A stretch of DNA of 64,000 bases from Gilliamella sp. wkB108 (GCF_001690195.1 NZ_LZGM01000024.1:1-64000); one strand, 5' to 3'. Shown: positions 8,076-18,615, counted from the first letter of the stretch. The notes: a model not told the origin generated them from the letters alone. A program made the numbers and translations.

Positions 8076-8651
8076 TCAATCGGCTTTGATCTTCCCTTCC
8101 TTCCAATGTTTACGACAAACTGAGTGAAACTCGCTATCACCCAGACGGAAAGAATTACCAGATTTAACAATTTGTCCATCTTGACCTTCTAATAGGTTCA
8201 TTGTGGCTTTCCTACCACACCAACAGACGGTTTTAAGTTCTCTGAAATTATCAGCAATCTCTAATAAAGTTTTAGAGCCTTCAAACAGATGTCCCATATA
8301 ATCTGTTTTTAAACCAAAAAACATCATAGGTACACCATATTCATCACAAGCATCGGATAATTTCAATATTGTGTTTTTGGTTAAAAAGTGCGTTTCATCA
8401 ATAAGTACGCAAGCATAATTACTTTGTTTGATATGTTCAATGATCGCATCAACACTGTCATCATCTAATAACATCGCCTTTTTGCGTAATCCTAATCGTG
8501 AAGTAATTTCAACATCGGAAAAACGAGTATCGAACGAGGATTTAAGTAATAGCGTTGGCAAATTATTACTTAAATAGTTGTGGTCGATTTGCAATAGCTC
8601 AGTAGATTTCCCAGCATTCATTACTGCATAGATAAAATATATTTTAGACAA
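8076..8651 (-). CDS. tdk: Thymidine kinase
   Basis: A 191-residue type II thymidine kinase that phosphorylates thymidine in the salvage pathway. The P-loop is at residues 11-17 (MNAGKST), the Walker B/catalytic segment is LIDETHF near residue 88, and a zinc lasso is formed by CWCG near residue 147 and C..H near the C-terminus. The length is usual for the family. It stands alone on the minus strand, 81 bases downstream of gpmA and separated from it by a strong terminator. Confidence 0.96.
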   Translation of the reverse strand: MSKIYFIYAVMNAGKSTELLQIDHNYLSNNLPTLLLKSSFDTRFSDVEITSRLGLRKKAMLLDDDSVDAIIEHIKQSNYACVLIDETHFLTKNTILKLSDACDEYGVPMMFFGLKTDYMGHLFEGSKTLLEIADNFRELKTVCWCGRKATMNLLEGQDGQIVKSGNSFRLGDSEFHSVCRKHWKEGKIKAD

Positions 8652-8679
8652 AATAAAACTCTCAAAAAAATTAGATAAT

Positions 8680-8714
8680 AAAAAAGGTAAGTTAATAAAT
8701 AACCTACCTTTTTT
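8680..8714 (-). terminator. Terminator after gpmA
   Basis: Arms 8680-8693 and 8701-8714 pair over 14 bases with one mismatch, beginning and ending in runs of six A and six T. The structure works as a factor-independent terminator in either direction. On the minus strand it ends gpmA transcription before tdk. Confidence 0.85.
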
Positions 8715-8732
8715 GTAAAGGTCAAACGGTAA

Positions 8733-9485
8733 TTATTTAGCTTTACCTTGATTTGCAACTGCGGCTTGTTTTGCTGCGATTTCTTCAGCATTACCTAAAT
8801 AATAGTGTTTGATTACTTTCATATTATCATCAAATTCATATACCAAAGGTACACCTGTTGGAATATTAAGTTCGATAATATCATCATCACTAATATTATC
8901 TAAATGTTTAACTAATGCACGAAGTGAATTACCATGAGCAGCAATAATAACTCGTTCACCTTTGGCAACACGAGGCGCAATAGAGGATTCCCAATAAGGA
9001 AGAACACGTTTAATGGTTAAAGCTAAACTTTCAGTTACTGGCAGCTCTGATTCAGGTAATTTACTATAACGTGAATCATGTCCAGGGAAACGTTCATCAG
9101 ATTTTTCTAAAGCTGGAGGAGTAATAGCAAAACCACGACGCCATAATTTAACTTGTTCATCGCCATATTTAGCAGCTGTTTCTGCTTTATTTAAACCTTG
9201 TAATGCGCCATAATGACGTTCATTTAATTTCCAGCATTTTTCAACCGGTAACCATGCTTGATCAACCGCATCTAAAACATGCCATAAGGTGTGAATAGCA
9301 CGTTTTAAAACGGATGTGTAAGCAAAATCAAATTGAAAACCTTCTTGTTTTAGTAATTGACCTGCTTCAGCTGCTTCTTTATTACCTTTGTCAGATAAAT
9401 CAACATCAGTCCAACCACAAAAACGATTTTCTTGATTCCAAACACTTTCTCCGTGTCGAATAAGAACTAATTTTTTTACTGCCAT
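8733..9485 (-). CDS. gpmA: 2,3-bisphosphoglycerate-dependent phosphoglycerate mutase
   Basis: A 250-residue dPGM that interconverts 3- and 2-phosphoglycerate in glycolysis. The phosphohistidine is His11 in [10 protein letters not shown]. The second catalytic histidine is in [12 protein letters not shown], and the family stretch [20 protein letters not shown] is intact. The gene has its own promoter region and terminator. The length matches enteric GpmA. Confidence 0.98.
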   Translation of the reverse strand: MAVKKLVLIRHGESVWNQENRFCGWTDVDLSDKGNKEAAEAGQLLKQEGFQFDFAYTSVLKRAIHTLWHVLDAVDQAWLPVEKCWKLNERHYGALQGLNKAETAAKYGDEQVKLWRRGFAITPPALEKSDERFPGHDSRYSKLPESELPVTESLALTIKRVLPYWESSIAPRVAKGERVIIAAHGNSLRALVKHLDNISDDDIIELNIPTGVPLVYEFDDNMKVIKHYYLGNAEEIAAKQAAVANQGKAK

Positions 9486-9574
9486 GAATATAACTCCTTT
9501 GTTACGTAGAATAAAAACGGTTTTTTATATTTTGTAAATATAGGAATACACGTTAAGTTCGTGCAAGTCCGTTA

Positions 9575-9601
9575 TTTTGAGCGAACTTGAGTCGCTCAAA
9601 A
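9575..9601 (-). terminator. Hairpin after nlpD
   Basis: TTTTGAGCGA and TCGCTCAAAA pair perfectly with a 7-base loop, directly downstream of the nlpD stop on the minus strand. Confidence 0.7.
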
Positions 9602-9607
9602 CACACA

Positions 9608-10642
9608 TTAATTTGATAAGTATTTTAATGGATCTACTGATTGCGCTTTATAACGAATTTCAAAATGTAATCTTACTGATGAAGTACCTGTCGCTCCCAT
9701 AGTTGCGATTTGTTCACCTGCGCGTACAGATTGTTGCTCTTTTACTAAAATAGATTGGTTATGTGCATAAGCGGTTAAGTAGTCATCATTATGTTTTACA
9801 ATAATTAAATTACCATAACCCGGCAAAGCGTTACCAGAATACACCACCCGACCATCAGCGGCAGCCATTACTTTATCACCTAATGATCCTGAAATATCGA
9901 TACCTTTACTTGCACTAGAGAATTTTTCAATAATCTTACCTTTAGCTGGCCAATGCCACGATATATTAGCAGAATTGGTACGAGGTGTATTATCAATCTG
10001 ACCCGGATCAGTGATTACTGTTTCTGTGGTTTCAGTAGTTTTTGACGCTTGATTTTTACCTTCCAACGTGGTGGTAGTCGTTGTGGTGGTCGTCATAACT
10101 GGTTTAGTATTCGTGTGGGCTGTTGAACTTGAATCTGTTGCATTTTTGGCAGTTGAACTATGACTGGTGGTTGTTTTTTGTGTCACAACCACTGTTCCAC
10201 CACTTACATCTAATACTTGACCAACATTTACGGCGAAAGGTTCTTTAATATTATTTTTCGCTGCTAATGAACGGTAATCATTACCTGTTACCCAAGCAAT
10301 ATAAAATAGTGTGTCGCCTCGCTTAACAGTATAAGTGTCACCTTTATACCCGCCTTTTGGAATATCTTCATAGTTACGATTATAAACAATACGTTCGTTA
10401 GTCGTAACCGTTCCATTATTGTTAGTGCTACTAACCGTTGACGATCCTGTCGATGGGGTGGAATAAGTCGTTGATGAAGTATTATTCATTCCACCTGTTG
10501 AAATATTTGAAGGCGGTCGAGTATAAGCTGATGTTCTTGAACCACCAGAAGAATCAGAGATATCTTCAATCTCAGCCGAGTCAGTTTGAGTACATGCAAC
10601 TATCATCAAACTTAAACAACTTAATGTTAAAATTTTTTTCAA
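9608..10642 (-). CDS. nlpD: NlpD-type murein hydrolase activator lipoprotein
   Basis: A 344-residue lipoprotein: signal peptide with lipobox IVAC (Cys17), a Ser/Thr-rich segment, a LysM domain (about residues 100-145, YTVKRGDTLFYIAWVTG), a second Thr/Ser-rich linker with a run of eight threonines, and a C-terminal M23/LytM domain from about residue 230. The zinc ligands are degenerate (SKGIDI where active enzymes have H-x-G-x-D, and RLHFE in place of HLHFE). It is therefore expected to activate an amidase during septum splitting rather than cut murein itself. rpoS, the usual neighbour of nlpD in enterics, is not here. Confidence 0.88.
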   Translation of the reverse strand: MKKILTLSCLSLMIVACTQTDSAEIEDISDSSGGSRTSAYTRPPSNISTGGMNNTSSTTYSTPSTGSSTVSSTNNNGTVTTNERIVYNRNYEDIPKGGYKGDTYTVKRGDTLFYIAWVTGNDYRSLAAKNNIKEPFAVNVGQVLDVSGGTVVVTQKTTTSHSSTAKNATDSSSTAHTNTKPVMTTTTTTTTTLEGKNQASKTTETTETVITDPGQIDNTPRTNSANISWHWPAKGKIIEKFSSASKGIDISGSLGDKVMAAADGRVVYSGNALPGYGNLIIVKHNDDYLTAYAHNQSILVKEQQSVRAGEQIATMGATGTSSVRLHFEIRYKAQSVDPLKYLSN

Positions 10643-11012
10643 AGCAACACCTTTAATTAGTAAACATTGTCCCTAAATGCACATTTTATCGCTTTTAAAA
10701 GATAAAGGCATTATATTAATTTCAGTTTTTTAAACCAATTAAAAGCACTGAAAATAGCGTGTTCTCAGTGCAAATTATCATTAATAATCAGTATAATTGT
10801 GTCCATTATACCTTAAAAAACACATTGAGCATAAATATACACTCATTGGGGTTACAATAAAATAAAAAGGACAGAAAAATTACATTTTAAAACGATTATT
10901 ACTGTCTTATTAACACTAGTTAATAGGATTTATTTTGAATGTGATGAGTATATACAATAAAATACTAGTTCGTATAGTATATTCTATGAAATTTTAATGT
11001 GATTTAAAAATA
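10643..11012. other. Divergent promoter region of nlpD and rsmI
   Basis: This 370-base AT-rich spacer separates two divergent genes and should hold both promoters. ATACTA and TAGTAT form a short inverted repeat at about 10963-10981, close to rsmI. No gene or known operator is recognised. Confidence 0.45.
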
Positions 11013-11840
11013 ATGAGCCTATATATCGTTGCCACACCAATCGGAAATTTAGATGACATCACACTTAGAGCTATTGAGACACTAAAAACTGTTGATCTTA
11101 TTGCCGCAGAAGACACTCGCTATAGTGGTCTACTTTTACAACATCTTGGTATTAAAGCTAAACTCTTTGCTTTACATGATCATAATGAGCAAGAAAAATC
11201 TCAACTCTTAATCGAAAAACTCAAATCAGGACAATCAATTGCTTTAATTTCAGATGCAGGAACACCATTAATTAACGATCCCGGATTCCATTTAGTTAAA
11301 GCGTGTCGAGAAAATCAAATCAAAGTAATACCAATTCCCGGTGCTTGTGCTGCAATCACGGCGTTATCGGTTGCTGGTTTACCTTCCGATAAATTTAGTT
11401 ATGAAGGTTTTTTACCTGCTAAAAGTAAAGCCCGTCAAGATTGCCTCTCAAAGTTAATCGACGAAACTCGCACAATGATTTTTTATGAATCAACTCACCG
11501 TTTATTAGATACACTCAATGATATGCAGACAATCTTCGGCAGCGATAAACAAATTGTACTGGCTAAAGAATTAACTAAAACTTGGGAAACGATTGTTAGC
11601 TATCGAGTGAATGAACTTATAACATGGCTCAAAGAGGATCCAAACAGACAAAAAGGAGAATTTGTTCTGATTGTTGAAGGGCATACTAAAAATGATAGTG
11701 ATATCGATCCCAATGCACTTAATACCCTTAAATTATTACTAAAAGAGTTACCATTAAAAAAAGCAGCAGCAATAACTGCTGAAATTTATGGACTTAAAAA
11801 AAACCTCCTATACCAATTGGGATTATCCATGGAGAATTAA
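11013..11840 (+). CDS. rsmI: 16S rRNA (cytidine-1402 2'-O)-methyltransferase RsmI
   Basis: A 275-residue SAM-dependent tetrapyrrole-methylase-fold enzyme that 2'-O-methylates C1402 in the 16S rRNA decoding centre. The family N-terminus [55 protein letters not shown] and FYESTHRL are all present. The start is the ATG at 11013. In E. coli the gene lies beside lpoA, which is not seen here. Confidence 0.97.
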   Translation: MSLYIVATPIGNLDDITLRAIETLKTVDLIAAEDTRYSGLLLQHLGIKAKLFALHDHNEQEKSQLLIEKLKSGQSIALISDAGTPLINDPGFHLVKACRENQIKVIPIPGACAAITALSVAGLPSDKFSYEGFLPAKSKARQDCLSKLIDETRTMIFYESTHRLLDTLNDMQTIFGSDKQIVLAKELTKTWETIVSYRVNELITWLKEDPNRQKGEFVLIVEGHTKNDSDIDPNALNTLKLLLKELPLKKAAAITAEIYGLKKNLLYQLGLSMEN

Positions 11841-12035
11841 AGAAAGAGTCAATTTCATTATTCAGACTATATTCAGATTATTTTTTACCTTAATTTCAAC
11901 ATTAAATTGGTCAATATGATCACTTTATTAATACAAAACGAAAACAGAGTAAGAACATTGGCACAAACATTGCGATTTAGTATATAATTACTCCTTATTT
12001 TTAAGATATTTTAATTAGAAAAGGTAACAAACAAT

Positions 12036-13127
12036 ATGGGATTTAAATGTGGGATCGTCGGACTACCAAATGTTGGGAAGTCTACGCTTTTTAACGCGCT
12101 AACTAAAGCAGGCATTGAGGCAGCTAACTTTCCGTTTTGTACAATTGAACCAAATACTGGCGTTGTACCAATGCCAGATCCACGTTTAGATCAGCTTGCT
12201 GAAATTGTCAAACCACAACGCATTTTGCCTACAACAATGGAGTTTGTCGATATTGCTGGATTAGTAAAAGGCGCATCGAAAGGAGAAGGTCTTGGCAATC
12301 AATTTTTAGCCAACATCCGCGAAACTGAAGCGATCGGTCATGTTGTCCGCTGTTTTGAAAATGAAAATATCATTCATGTGGCAGGTAAAATCGATCCTGC
12401 GGAAGATATCGAAATTATTAATACTGAACTGGCATTAGCAGATCTTGAGGCTTGTGAACGCGCTATCAATCGTGTGCAGAAAAAAGCTAAAGGTGGAGAC
12501 AAAGAGGCAAAATTTGAATTAGAGATCCTCGAAAAGTGTTTACCTCATTTAGAACAAGGTAAAAAACTATTGTTATTGGATCTAAGTAAAGAAGAATTAG
12601 AAGCCATTAAATATCTTAGCTTTTTAACCTTAAAACCAACCATGTATATCGCTAATGTTAACGAAGATGGTTTTGAAAATAACCCTTATCTGGATAAAGT
12701 CAAAGCGATTGCCGAACAAGAAAAATCGGTTGTTGTGCCGGTTTGTGCTGCAATCGAAGCTGAATTAGCTGAACTTGACGATAATGATCGTGATGAGTTT
12801 ATGCAAGATTTAGGTTTAACTGAACCGGGATTAAACCGGGTAATTCGCGCCGGTTATAGCTTGCTTAATCTTCAAACATATTTTACAGCAGGCGTTAAAG
12901 AAGTCCGAGCTTGGACAATTTCAGTGGGTGATACCGCACCGCAAGCTGCTGGAAAAATTCATACGGATTTTGAGAAAGGATTTATCCGAGCGCAAACTAT
13001 TGCTTTTGATGATTTTATTAAATATGGCGGTGAGCAAGGAGCCAAAGAAGCAGGTAAAATGCGTTCAGAAGGTAAAGACTATGTTGTTCAAGATGGCGAC
13101 ATTATGAACTTCTTATTTAATGTATAG
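12036..13127 (+). CDS. ychF: Redox-regulated ATPase YchF
   Basis: A 363-residue Obg-family P-loop NTPase, full length. G1 is GLPNVGKST (residues 8-16), the switch II region is [20 protein letters not shown], an NVNED motif replaces the usual NKxD so ATP is preferred, and a C-terminal TGS domain ends in [17 protein letters not shown]. The protein binds ribosomes and acts in stress responses. The start ATG has AAGGT upstream. A perfect 16-base tandem duplication spans its stop codon. Confidence 0.97.
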   Translation: MGFKCGIVGLPNVGKSTLFNALTKAGIEAANFPFCTIEPNTGVVPMPDPRLDQLAEIVKPQRILPTTMEFVDIAGLVKGASKGEGLGNQFLANIRETEAIGHVVRCFENENIIHVAGKIDPAEDIEIINTELALADLEACERAINRVQKKAKGGDKEAKFELEILEKCLPHLEQGKKLLLLDLSKEELEAIKYLSFLTLKPTMYIANVNEDGFENNPYLDKVKAIAEQEKSVVVPVCAAIEAELAELDDNDRDEFMQDLGLTEPGLNRVIRAGYSLLNLQTYFTAGVKEVRAWTISVGDTAPQAAGKIHTDFEKGFIRAQTIAFDDFIKYGGEQGAKEAGKMRSEGKDYVVQDGDIMNFLFNV

Positions 13128-13147
13128 CAGTTTTAATGTATAGCAGT
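13116..13147 (+). repeat. 16-bp tandem duplication at the ychF stop codon
   Basis: TTTAATGTATAGCAGT occurs twice back to back (13116-13131 and 13132-13147). The first copy supplies the last ychF codons and its TAG stop, and the second repeats them in the spacer. The protein is unchanged. Confidence 0.9.
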
Positions 13148-13163
13148 AAACTGGCTATCTTTA

Positions 13164-13183
13164 CGCCACCAGCTTAGGTGGCG
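13164..13183 (+). terminator. Terminator after ychF
   Basis: CGCCACC and GGTGGCG form a 7-bp GC-rich stem with a 6-base loop, followed by TTATTAAT. Confidence 0.7.
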
Positions 13184-13239
13184 TTATTAATGTCGATCAT
13201 AATTTTAACTATCAACGAAAGGATTCAAACTTTCGTTTA

Positions 13240-13279
13240 TTTATACTAAAACATATAGTTGACCTGAAACTTCTTGACA
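13240..13279 (+). repeat. Dispersed ~40-bp repeat, copy 6
   Basis: Carries CATATAGTTGACCTGAAAC between TTTATACTAAAA and TTCTTGACA. It sits between the ychF terminator and moeA, in the same orientation as copies 1-4. Confidence 0.8.
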
Positions 13280-13322
13280 CTTAATTATTAATGGATTGAT
13301 AACAATAAGGAAAGAATATTCT

Positions 13323-14552
13323 ATGTTACTGACTTTTGAGCAAGCAAAACAGAAAATACTTCAAGAAGCATTAACCGCAAAACCACTAGCGCGTGAAAAA
13401 GTTTCCTTACATGATGCGCTTAAACGGATCTCTGCTGAACCTATTATTTCACCAATCAATGTTCCTGGTTTTAATAATTCAGCTATGGATGGTTATGCAG
13501 TTAGATTATCTGATATTCCAACTTCTAAAGTGTTACCTCAAGCAGGAACTGTTTTGGCTGGTGATGATATTTCCGACCTTAACTGGCCAAATGGTACGTG
13601 TTTACGAATTATGACTGGTGCGCCTGTCCCTGCTGAAGCTGATGCGGTTGTTATGCAAGAAGAGACTGAAAAAACCCCAGCAGGAATACTTTTTTTGAAT
13701 GATATCAAAATGGGGAATAATATTCGTCGTGTAGGTGAAGATGTTAAAAAAGATTCAGTTGTGTTTCCACAAGGAAAACAGCTAACTATACCAACCTTAT
13801 CGACACTTGCAACACTAGGAATTAGCGAGCTGGTTGTATTTAAAAAATTGCGCGTCGCCCTCTTTTCAACCGGAAATGAATTAACACCTATTGGTCAACC
13901 AATAGCCAATAGTGGCGCAATTTATGACAGTAATCGTTTTACATTAATATTATTGTTAACACAACTTAATTGTGAAATTATTGATTTAGGTATTATCCCT
14001 GATGACCCAATGAAAATCAAACAAGCACTTGAAACTGCCGCTTCACAAGCTGATTTAATCATAACTAGTGGCGGGGTTTCTGTCGGAGATGCTGATTATA
14101 CTAAAACAGCCTTGGAAGAGCTTGGTGAGATCAATTTTTGGAAAATCGCAATGAAACCAGGTAAACCGTTTGCATTTGGGAAAATCGGCCATGCGCTATT
14201 TTGTGGTTTACCCGGTAATCCGGTTTCAACATTAGTCACATTTTATCAACTCGTTCAACCTTTAATTTTAGCACTTTCAACACATAACCAAGCCACTTTA
14301 ATACCGTTATCTTTCAAAGTTAAAACGGCAACGCCGTTAAAGAAAAGCATTGGTCGGTTAGATTTTCAGCGAGGTATACTGCAAACTGATATTAATGGAG
14401 AACTTGAAGTAGCAACCACGGGCAAACAAGGATCGCATATTACGCAATCATTTAATTATGCCAACTGTTTTATCGTGTTAGAACAACATCGAGGTGACAT
14501 TAAAAAAGGGGAACTGGTTACGGTTGAACCGTTTAACGCACTATTAAAATAG
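13323..14552 (+). CDS. moeA: Molybdopterin molybdenumtransferase MoeA
   Basis: A 409-residue enzyme that inserts molybdate into adenylated molybdopterin, the last step of Moco synthesis. Visible motifs are [29 protein letters not shown], the MoCF-fold [12 protein letters not shown], and [12 protein letters not shown]. The start is the ATG at 13323, preceded by AAGGA. A further upstream ATG is in frame but adds nine residues with no family match. The 3' end overlaps the convergent EamA gene by 9 bases. No other Moco genes are in the window. Confidence 0.95.
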   Translation: MLLTFEQAKQKILQEALTAKPLAREKVSLHDALKRISAEPIISPINVPGFNNSAMDGYAVRLSDIPTSKVLPQAGTVLAGDDISDLNWPNGTCLRIMTGAPVPAEADAVVMQEETEKTPAGILFLNDIKMGNNIRRVGEDVKKDSVVFPQGKQLTIPTLSTLATLGISELVVFKKLRVALFSTGNELTPIGQPIANSGAIYDSNRFTLILLLTQLNCEIIDLGIIPDDPMKIKQALETAASQADLIITSGGVSVGDADYTKTALEELGEINFWKIAMKPGKPFAFGKIGHALFCGLPGNPVSTLVTFYQLVQPLILALSTHNQATLIPLSFKVKTATPLKKSIGRLDFQRGILQTDINGELEVATTGKQGSHITQSFNYANCFIVLEQHRGDIKKGELVTVEPFNALLK

Positions 14553-14556
14553 TGCG
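14537..14556. terminator. Palindrome at the overlapping moeA and eamA stops
   Basis: CGCACTATTAAAATAGTGCG is a perfect 20-base inverted repeat spanning both convergent stop codons (TAG at 14550-14552 on plus, TAA from 14544-14546 on minus). It could serve as a shared hairpin for both transcripts, although no T run follows. Confidence 0.5.
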
Positions 14557-14972
14557 ACTAGCACCGCACCAGCAGCTATCATTACCACACCAATTCCTGA
14601 AAGGAAAGAGATCTTTTCACCAAATAAGATAGCTGCAAATACTACTGCAAAAACTACACTGAGTTTATCAATAGGGGCGACTTGTGATACTTTGCCCTCT
14701 TTAATGGCCATAAAATAAAAAAGCCAAGACATTGCCCCCGCAATACCACTTAGGGCAATAATAAATAATGCTTTTTTATCATTTAAAAAAGAATTGATTA
14801 AATTCAATTTACCTTGTACGACCACTACGCCTACTAAAAAAATGGCCATGACAATGGCGCGAATTGCTGTTGCGGTATTGGCATCTAATTGCTGTAACCC
14901 TATTTTTCCTAAAATTGCCACAAAGGCTGCAGAAATAGCTGAAAGTAACGCATAAATGAGCCAAGTACTCAT
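14544..14972 (-). CDS. Half-size EamA/DMT family transporter
   Basis: A 142-residue membrane protein with about five hydrophobic segments. It has the pattern of a single EamA domain ([57 protein letters not shown]). Full-length DMT exporters have two such domains, so single-domain members probably work as dimers. The substrate is unknown. It overlaps moeA tail to tail and lies 2 bases downstream of a small lipoprotein gene, with which it probably shares a transcript. Confidence 0.82.
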   Translation of the reverse strand: MSTWLIYALLSAISAAFVAILGKIGLQQLDANTATAIRAIVMAIFLVGVVVVQGKLNLINSFLNDKKALFIIALSGIAGAMSWLFYFMAIKEGKVSQVAPIDKLSVVFAVVFAAILFGEKISFLSGIGVVMIAAGAVLVALF

Positions 14973-14974
14973 CG

Positions 14975-15181
14975 CTAATTCCTGTCAATTTGAATCATAT
15001 ACTGCTGATTATTCATATTTTTTTCACATTGTTGTGAATTACTCATCACTCCTTGACACCCTTCTAATACACCATGTGCTTTTGACCAACGATACTCTTT
15101 TCCTTCGTCATTTTTACCGCCACAGCCACTTAAACCTAAACCAAGTGTAATGCATGCTAATGCAATCATCATCATTTTCAT
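14975..15181 (-). CDS. Small lipoprotein of unknown function
   Basis: A 68-residue protein with a clear lipoprotein signal peptide: a positively charged Met-Lys start, a hydrophobic core, and lipobox LSGC with Cys at about residue 20. The mature part is about 48 residues, hydrophilic, with two further cysteines (in EGCQG and QQCEK) that could form a disulfide. I do not recognise the family. It ends 2 bases before the EamA transporter starts, suggesting one transcript. The ribosome binding site AAGGAGAA precedes the ATG. Confidence 0.75.
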   Translation of the reverse strand: MKMMMIALACITLGLGLSGCGGKNDEGKEYRWSKAHGVLEGCQGVMSNSQQCEKNMNNQQYMIQIDRN

Positions 15182-15241
15182 GATTGTTCTCCTTTTTTCA
15201 ATACAGGATCAAATAAATTTTCAATATAATCTAAATAATAT

Positions 15242-16240
15242 CTATTTTAATCCATTCTGCAAGTGATTGATAGCTAGAGAATGACCTATTTTTAACAGGT
15301 GAAAACTACGTTCTCCTTTTAATTCATTTAATAATTCGGGTGGCTCATCTATTGGCTCATCAGCTAATTCAAATACGCCCCAATGAATTGCAATCGCGGA
15401 CTGGCAGTGTAATTCATCATACAATTGTACTGCTTGCTTTGGATCGATGTGTTGTGAGTGCATAAACCAACGAGGTGCATAGGCACCTATAGGAATCAAT
15501 GCCAAATCAATAGAGAAACGTTCACCAATCTCCTGCAAACGAGGACTATAGCCGGTATCACCCATAAAATAAATTGTCTTTCCAGTAGTTTGACTATTGC
15601 CAGCTGATTGGATCACCCAACCACACCACAACGATTTATTTTCATCAAATATACCACGTTTACTCCAATGCTTAGCGGGTACTGCTGAAAAGGTAATGCC
15701 TTCATGAGTCGTACAATCCCACCAATCTAACTCAATAACCCGCTTTACTCCCCATTTTGATAACGTTGCTTTTAAACCTAAAGGAACAACAACCAACAGC
15801 TGAGGAAAACGAGCAACTAACTTACATATACTCTGGTAATCGAGGTGATCATAATGATTATGCGAAATGACAATAAAATCAATTTGTGGTAGTTGATCTA
15901 TCTCTAAAGCTGGCGGTGTTCGACGTTTAGGTCCAAACCACTGTGTAGGAGATACACGTTTAGAAAATACAGGATCAGTTAATATAAATTTATCCGCTAA
16001 TCGAATTAAGGTGGTTGCATGACCTATCCACCAAACTCTATCGTCTGGTAATGTTAAATCAATTTTATCAAACCAAGTTTGTTTAAATGAGTCATAACCA
16101 GCTTTTGGGGGAAGTATTTTTCGGGAAAAATACCAACGAAAAATATCACGAAATTGAAATTTACTCGGTTCATAACTTTCAAATTTTTTGGTAATTTGTT
16201 GCGTTTTGGTAGGGATCAAATCCTTTTTATTTTTAGTCAT
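15242..16240 (-). CDS. MBL-fold hydrolase, NAPE-PLD-like
   Basis: A 332-residue metallo-beta-lactamase-fold protein. The metal-binding motif HNHYDHLD is at about residues 127-134, preceded by WWIGHATTLIRLADKFILTDPVFSKR and followed by FMGDTGYS and AIHWGVFELADEP. These match the bacterial group related to N-acyl-phosphatidylethanolamine phospholipase D and UlaG-like hydrolases. It has no signal peptide, and the substrate is unknown. It lies just downstream of folB on the same strand (22-base gap), but no functional link is evident. Confidence 0.88.
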   Translation of the reverse strand: MTKNKKDLIPTKTQQITKKFESYEPSKFQFRDIFRWYFSRKILPPKAGYDSFKQTWFDKIDLTLPDDRVWWIGHATTLIRLADKFILTDPVFSKRVSPTQWFGPKRRTPPALEIDQLPQIDFIVISHNHYDHLDYQSICKLVARFPQLLVVVPLGLKATLSKWGVKRVIELDWWDCTTHEGITFSAVPAKHWSKRGIFDENKSLWCGWVIQSAGNSQTTGKTIYFMGDTGYSPRLQEIGERFSIDLALIPIGAYAPRWFMHSQHIDPKQAVQLYDELHCQSAIAIHWGVFELADEPIDEPPELLNELKGERSFHLLKIGHSLAINHLQNGLK

Positions 16241-16262
16241 CTTTGCAAACTTCCATTTTTTA

Positions 16263-16631
16263 TCAAACCTTACTTCGTTCTATCACAACTGCTACATTAC
16301 TTGCATTAACAATCGCGCTTGGTTTTGACACTTTAACTTTAAGCCAATCGACCGAAAATTGTTGAATAATAAGTTCAGCAACTTGCTCTGCGACACTTTC
16401 AATTAATTCAAATTGGCTATTTTCAATAAATGTGGTTATGGCTTGGCTTACTAAAAAATAATCCAAACAAAGCGATACATCATCACTACTACCGGCGGGC
16501 TGATTATCCCATGCCATTTCAAGATCAACAATCAACTTTTGTTTTATCGTCTTTTCCCAATCATAAACGCCAATTGTCGTTAAAACAGTCAATCCTTCAA
16601 TCAATACTCTGTCTTTGCTCGCTTTTTTCAT
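16263..16631 (-). CDS. folB: Dihydroneopterin aldolase
   Basis: A 122-residue folate-pathway enzyme that cleaves dihydroneopterin to hydroxymethyl-dihydropterin and glycolaldehyde. Family features are the start [33 protein letters not shown], the substrate glutamate in [15 protein letters not shown], and [21 protein letters not shown] near the end. The length is normal. It is divergent from rsmE, with 97 bases between starts. Confidence 0.95.
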   Translation of the reverse strand: MKKASKDRVLIEGLTVLTTIGVYDWEKTIKQKLIVDLEMAWDNQPAGSSDDVSLCLDYFLVSQAITTFIENSQFELIESVAEQVAELIIQQFSVDWLKVKVSKPSAIVNASNVAVVIERSKV

Positions 16632-16728
16632 ATATTATTCCAAACTATTATTTGTATTAACTAGAGATTACCGAATCTGGATAAATTACGCTATAATTTA
16701 TTTCAATTTATGTACAAAAGTAGCTACT

Positions 16729-17454
16729 ATGACTCGAATTTTTCAACCTTTTACCATTAATCAAAACAGTCTGATCACATTAGATGATAATGCCTTTAAT
16801 CACCTAATTCGTGTGCTACGCATGAAAGTTGGTGAACAGATTATCTTATTCAATGGTACGAATCAAATCACACCAGCTGTAATACAGCAAATCGATAAAA
16901 AAAGCGTCATAGTAAAAACGTCTACCACAATATTCGACAACCGTGAATCACCTTTAAATATTCATTTAGGTCAAGTGATTTCACGAGGCGAAAAAATGGA
17001 ATTTACTATTCAAAAATCAGTAGAATTAGGTGTGACAAATATCACGCCACTACTCTCTGAACGGTGTGGCGTCAAACTTGATGAGACAAGGCTTGATAAA
17101 AAGGTGCAGCAATGGCAAAAAATCGTCATTTCAGCATGTGAACAGTGTGGGCGAAATGTCATTCCAATTATCAATCCAGTAACTAAGTTAGAAAACTGGT
17201 GTGCTAATTTAACAGACAGCTTAAAACTTAATTTACACCCTAAAGCGAGGCATGGTATCAATCAGCTGTCCACCACTCATCATAATATTAGTTTATTGGT
17301 GGGGCCAGAGGGTGGATTGTCCGAAGATGAAATCAATATGACCAGTAACTATGATTTTACCGATATACTATTAGGTCCACGAGTGTTACGCACCGAAACA
17401 GCAGCCCTTACGGCATTAACCGCACTACAACTTCGTTTTGGAGATTTAGGCTAG
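16729..17454 (+). CDS. rsmE: 16S rRNA (uracil-1498-N3)-methyltransferase RsmE
   Basis: A 241-residue SPOUT-family methyltransferase that modifies U1498 of 16S rRNA. It has an N-terminal PUA-like domain ([19 protein letters not shown]), then [32 protein letters not shown], and the SAM-binding knot [27 protein letters not shown]. The open frame extends 38 codons further upstream, but only the ATG at 16729 matches the family N-terminus. It heads the conserved rsmE-gshB-yqgE-ruvX order. Confidence 0.96.
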   Translation: MTRIFQPFTINQNSLITLDDNAFNHLIRVLRMKVGEQIILFNGTNQITPAVIQQIDKKSVIVKTSTTIFDNRESPLNIHLGQVISRGEKMEFTIQKSVELGVTNITPLLSERCGVKLDETRLDKKVQQWQKIVISACEQCGRNVIPIINPVTKLENWCANLTDSLKLNLHPKARHGINQLSTTHHNISLLVGPEGGLSEDEINMTSNYDFTDILLGPRVLRTETAALTALTALQLRFGDLG

Positions 17455-17654
17455 TGTAATTAAAATCATTTGTTAAGCAATGTTTGCTTTGCATCTTAAC
17501 CAGTAACGAGTATGATAGTGCCAGCATCATTTAATAGTGAATTAAACCACTACCTGTCAAAAGATATCAGACAAAATACAAAAGCAGGTATAGGATATAC
17601 AACTTGTCTACACGTATTTCAATATAACCATATAAAAGTCAGTAAGGAGTTACC

Positions 17655-18605
17655 ATGATCAAACTTGGTATTGTTATGGATCCGATTAATCATATCAAAA
17701 TAAAAAAAGACACAAGTTTTGCTATGCTACTTGAAGCACAAAAACGTGGTTATCAACTCTTTTATATGGAGATGAATGATCTTTTCTTACGTAATGGCCA
17801 AGCTTATGCAACTACGCGTACTTTAACGGTTCACCAAGACCAAACCCATTGGTTTGATTTGGCGGATGAACAAACCCTTCCTCTTTGTGAACTTGATGCA
17901 ATATTGATGCGTAAAGATCCGCCATTTGATACCGAATATATTTATGCAACCTATATTTTGGAACGTGCGGAAGCTAGTGGTGTTCTCGTAGTAAATAAAC
18001 CACAAAGTTTACGTGATTGTAACGAAAAACTTTTCACTGCTTGGTTTGCAAAATTTACACCGGACACACTAGTCACTCGCCAAACGCAACAGATTAAAGC
18101 CTTTTATCAAGAACATGGTGATATTATCTTAAAACCACTTGATGGTATGGGTGGATCATCTATTTTCCGAATTAAACAAGATGATCCTAATGTTTCAGTT
18201 ATTATAGAAACGTTAACCGAACATAACACCCGATATTGCATGGCACAAAATTTCATCCCTGCAATAAAAGAGGGTGACAAACGCGTTTTAGTGGTGGACG
18301 GTGAACCCGTACCTTATTGTTTAGCAAGGATACCGCCAAAAGGAGAAACTCGAGGAAATCTTGCCGCTGGTGGTCATGGTGAAGTTAGGCCTCTAAGTGA
18401 AAGTGATTGGAACATCGCCAGAAGTATTGCTCCTACCCTGAAACAAAAGGGTCTATTATTTGTAGGTTTAGATATTATTGGTGATAAATTGACTGAAATT
18501 AATGTCACCAGTCCAACCTGTGTTCGTGAAATTGAAGCACAAAACCCAGAACTATCCATTACAGGTATGTTAATGGATGCGATTGAACGTCGAATTAACA
18601 AATAG
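17655..18605 (+). CDS. gshB: Glutathione synthetase
   Basis: A 316-residue ATP-grasp enzyme that joins gamma-glutamylcysteine and glycine. Visible are KLGIVMDPI, MRKDPPFDTEYIYATY, NKPQSLRDCNEKLF, the ATP-grasp segment ILKPLDGMGGSSIFR, RVLVVDGEPVPYCLARIPPKGETRGNLAAGG, and the metal-binding ITEINVTSPTC-type end. The length equals the E. coli enzyme. The start has TAAGGAGT upstream. gshA is not in the window. Confidence 0.97.
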   Translation: MIKLGIVMDPINHIKIKKDTSFAMLLEAQKRGYQLFYMEMNDLFLRNGQAYATTRTLTVHQDQTHWFDLADEQTLPLCELDAILMRKDPPFDTEYIYATYILERAEASGVLVVNKPQSLRDCNEKLFTAWFAKFTPDTLVTRQTQQIKAFYQEHGDIILKPLDGMGGSSIFRIKQDDPNVSVIIETLTEHNTRYCMAQNFIPAIKEGDKRVLVVDGEPVPYCLARIPPKGETRGNLAAGGHGEVRPLSESDWNIARSIAPTLKQKGLLFVGLDIIGDKLTEINVTSPTCVREIEAQNPELSITGMLMDAIERRINK

Positions 18606-18615
18606 AGTAAAAACA

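Noticed and set aside
16615-16728. N-terminal extension of rsmE
   Set aside because: The 38 extra codons show no similarity to RsmE and overlap the divergent folB start region.
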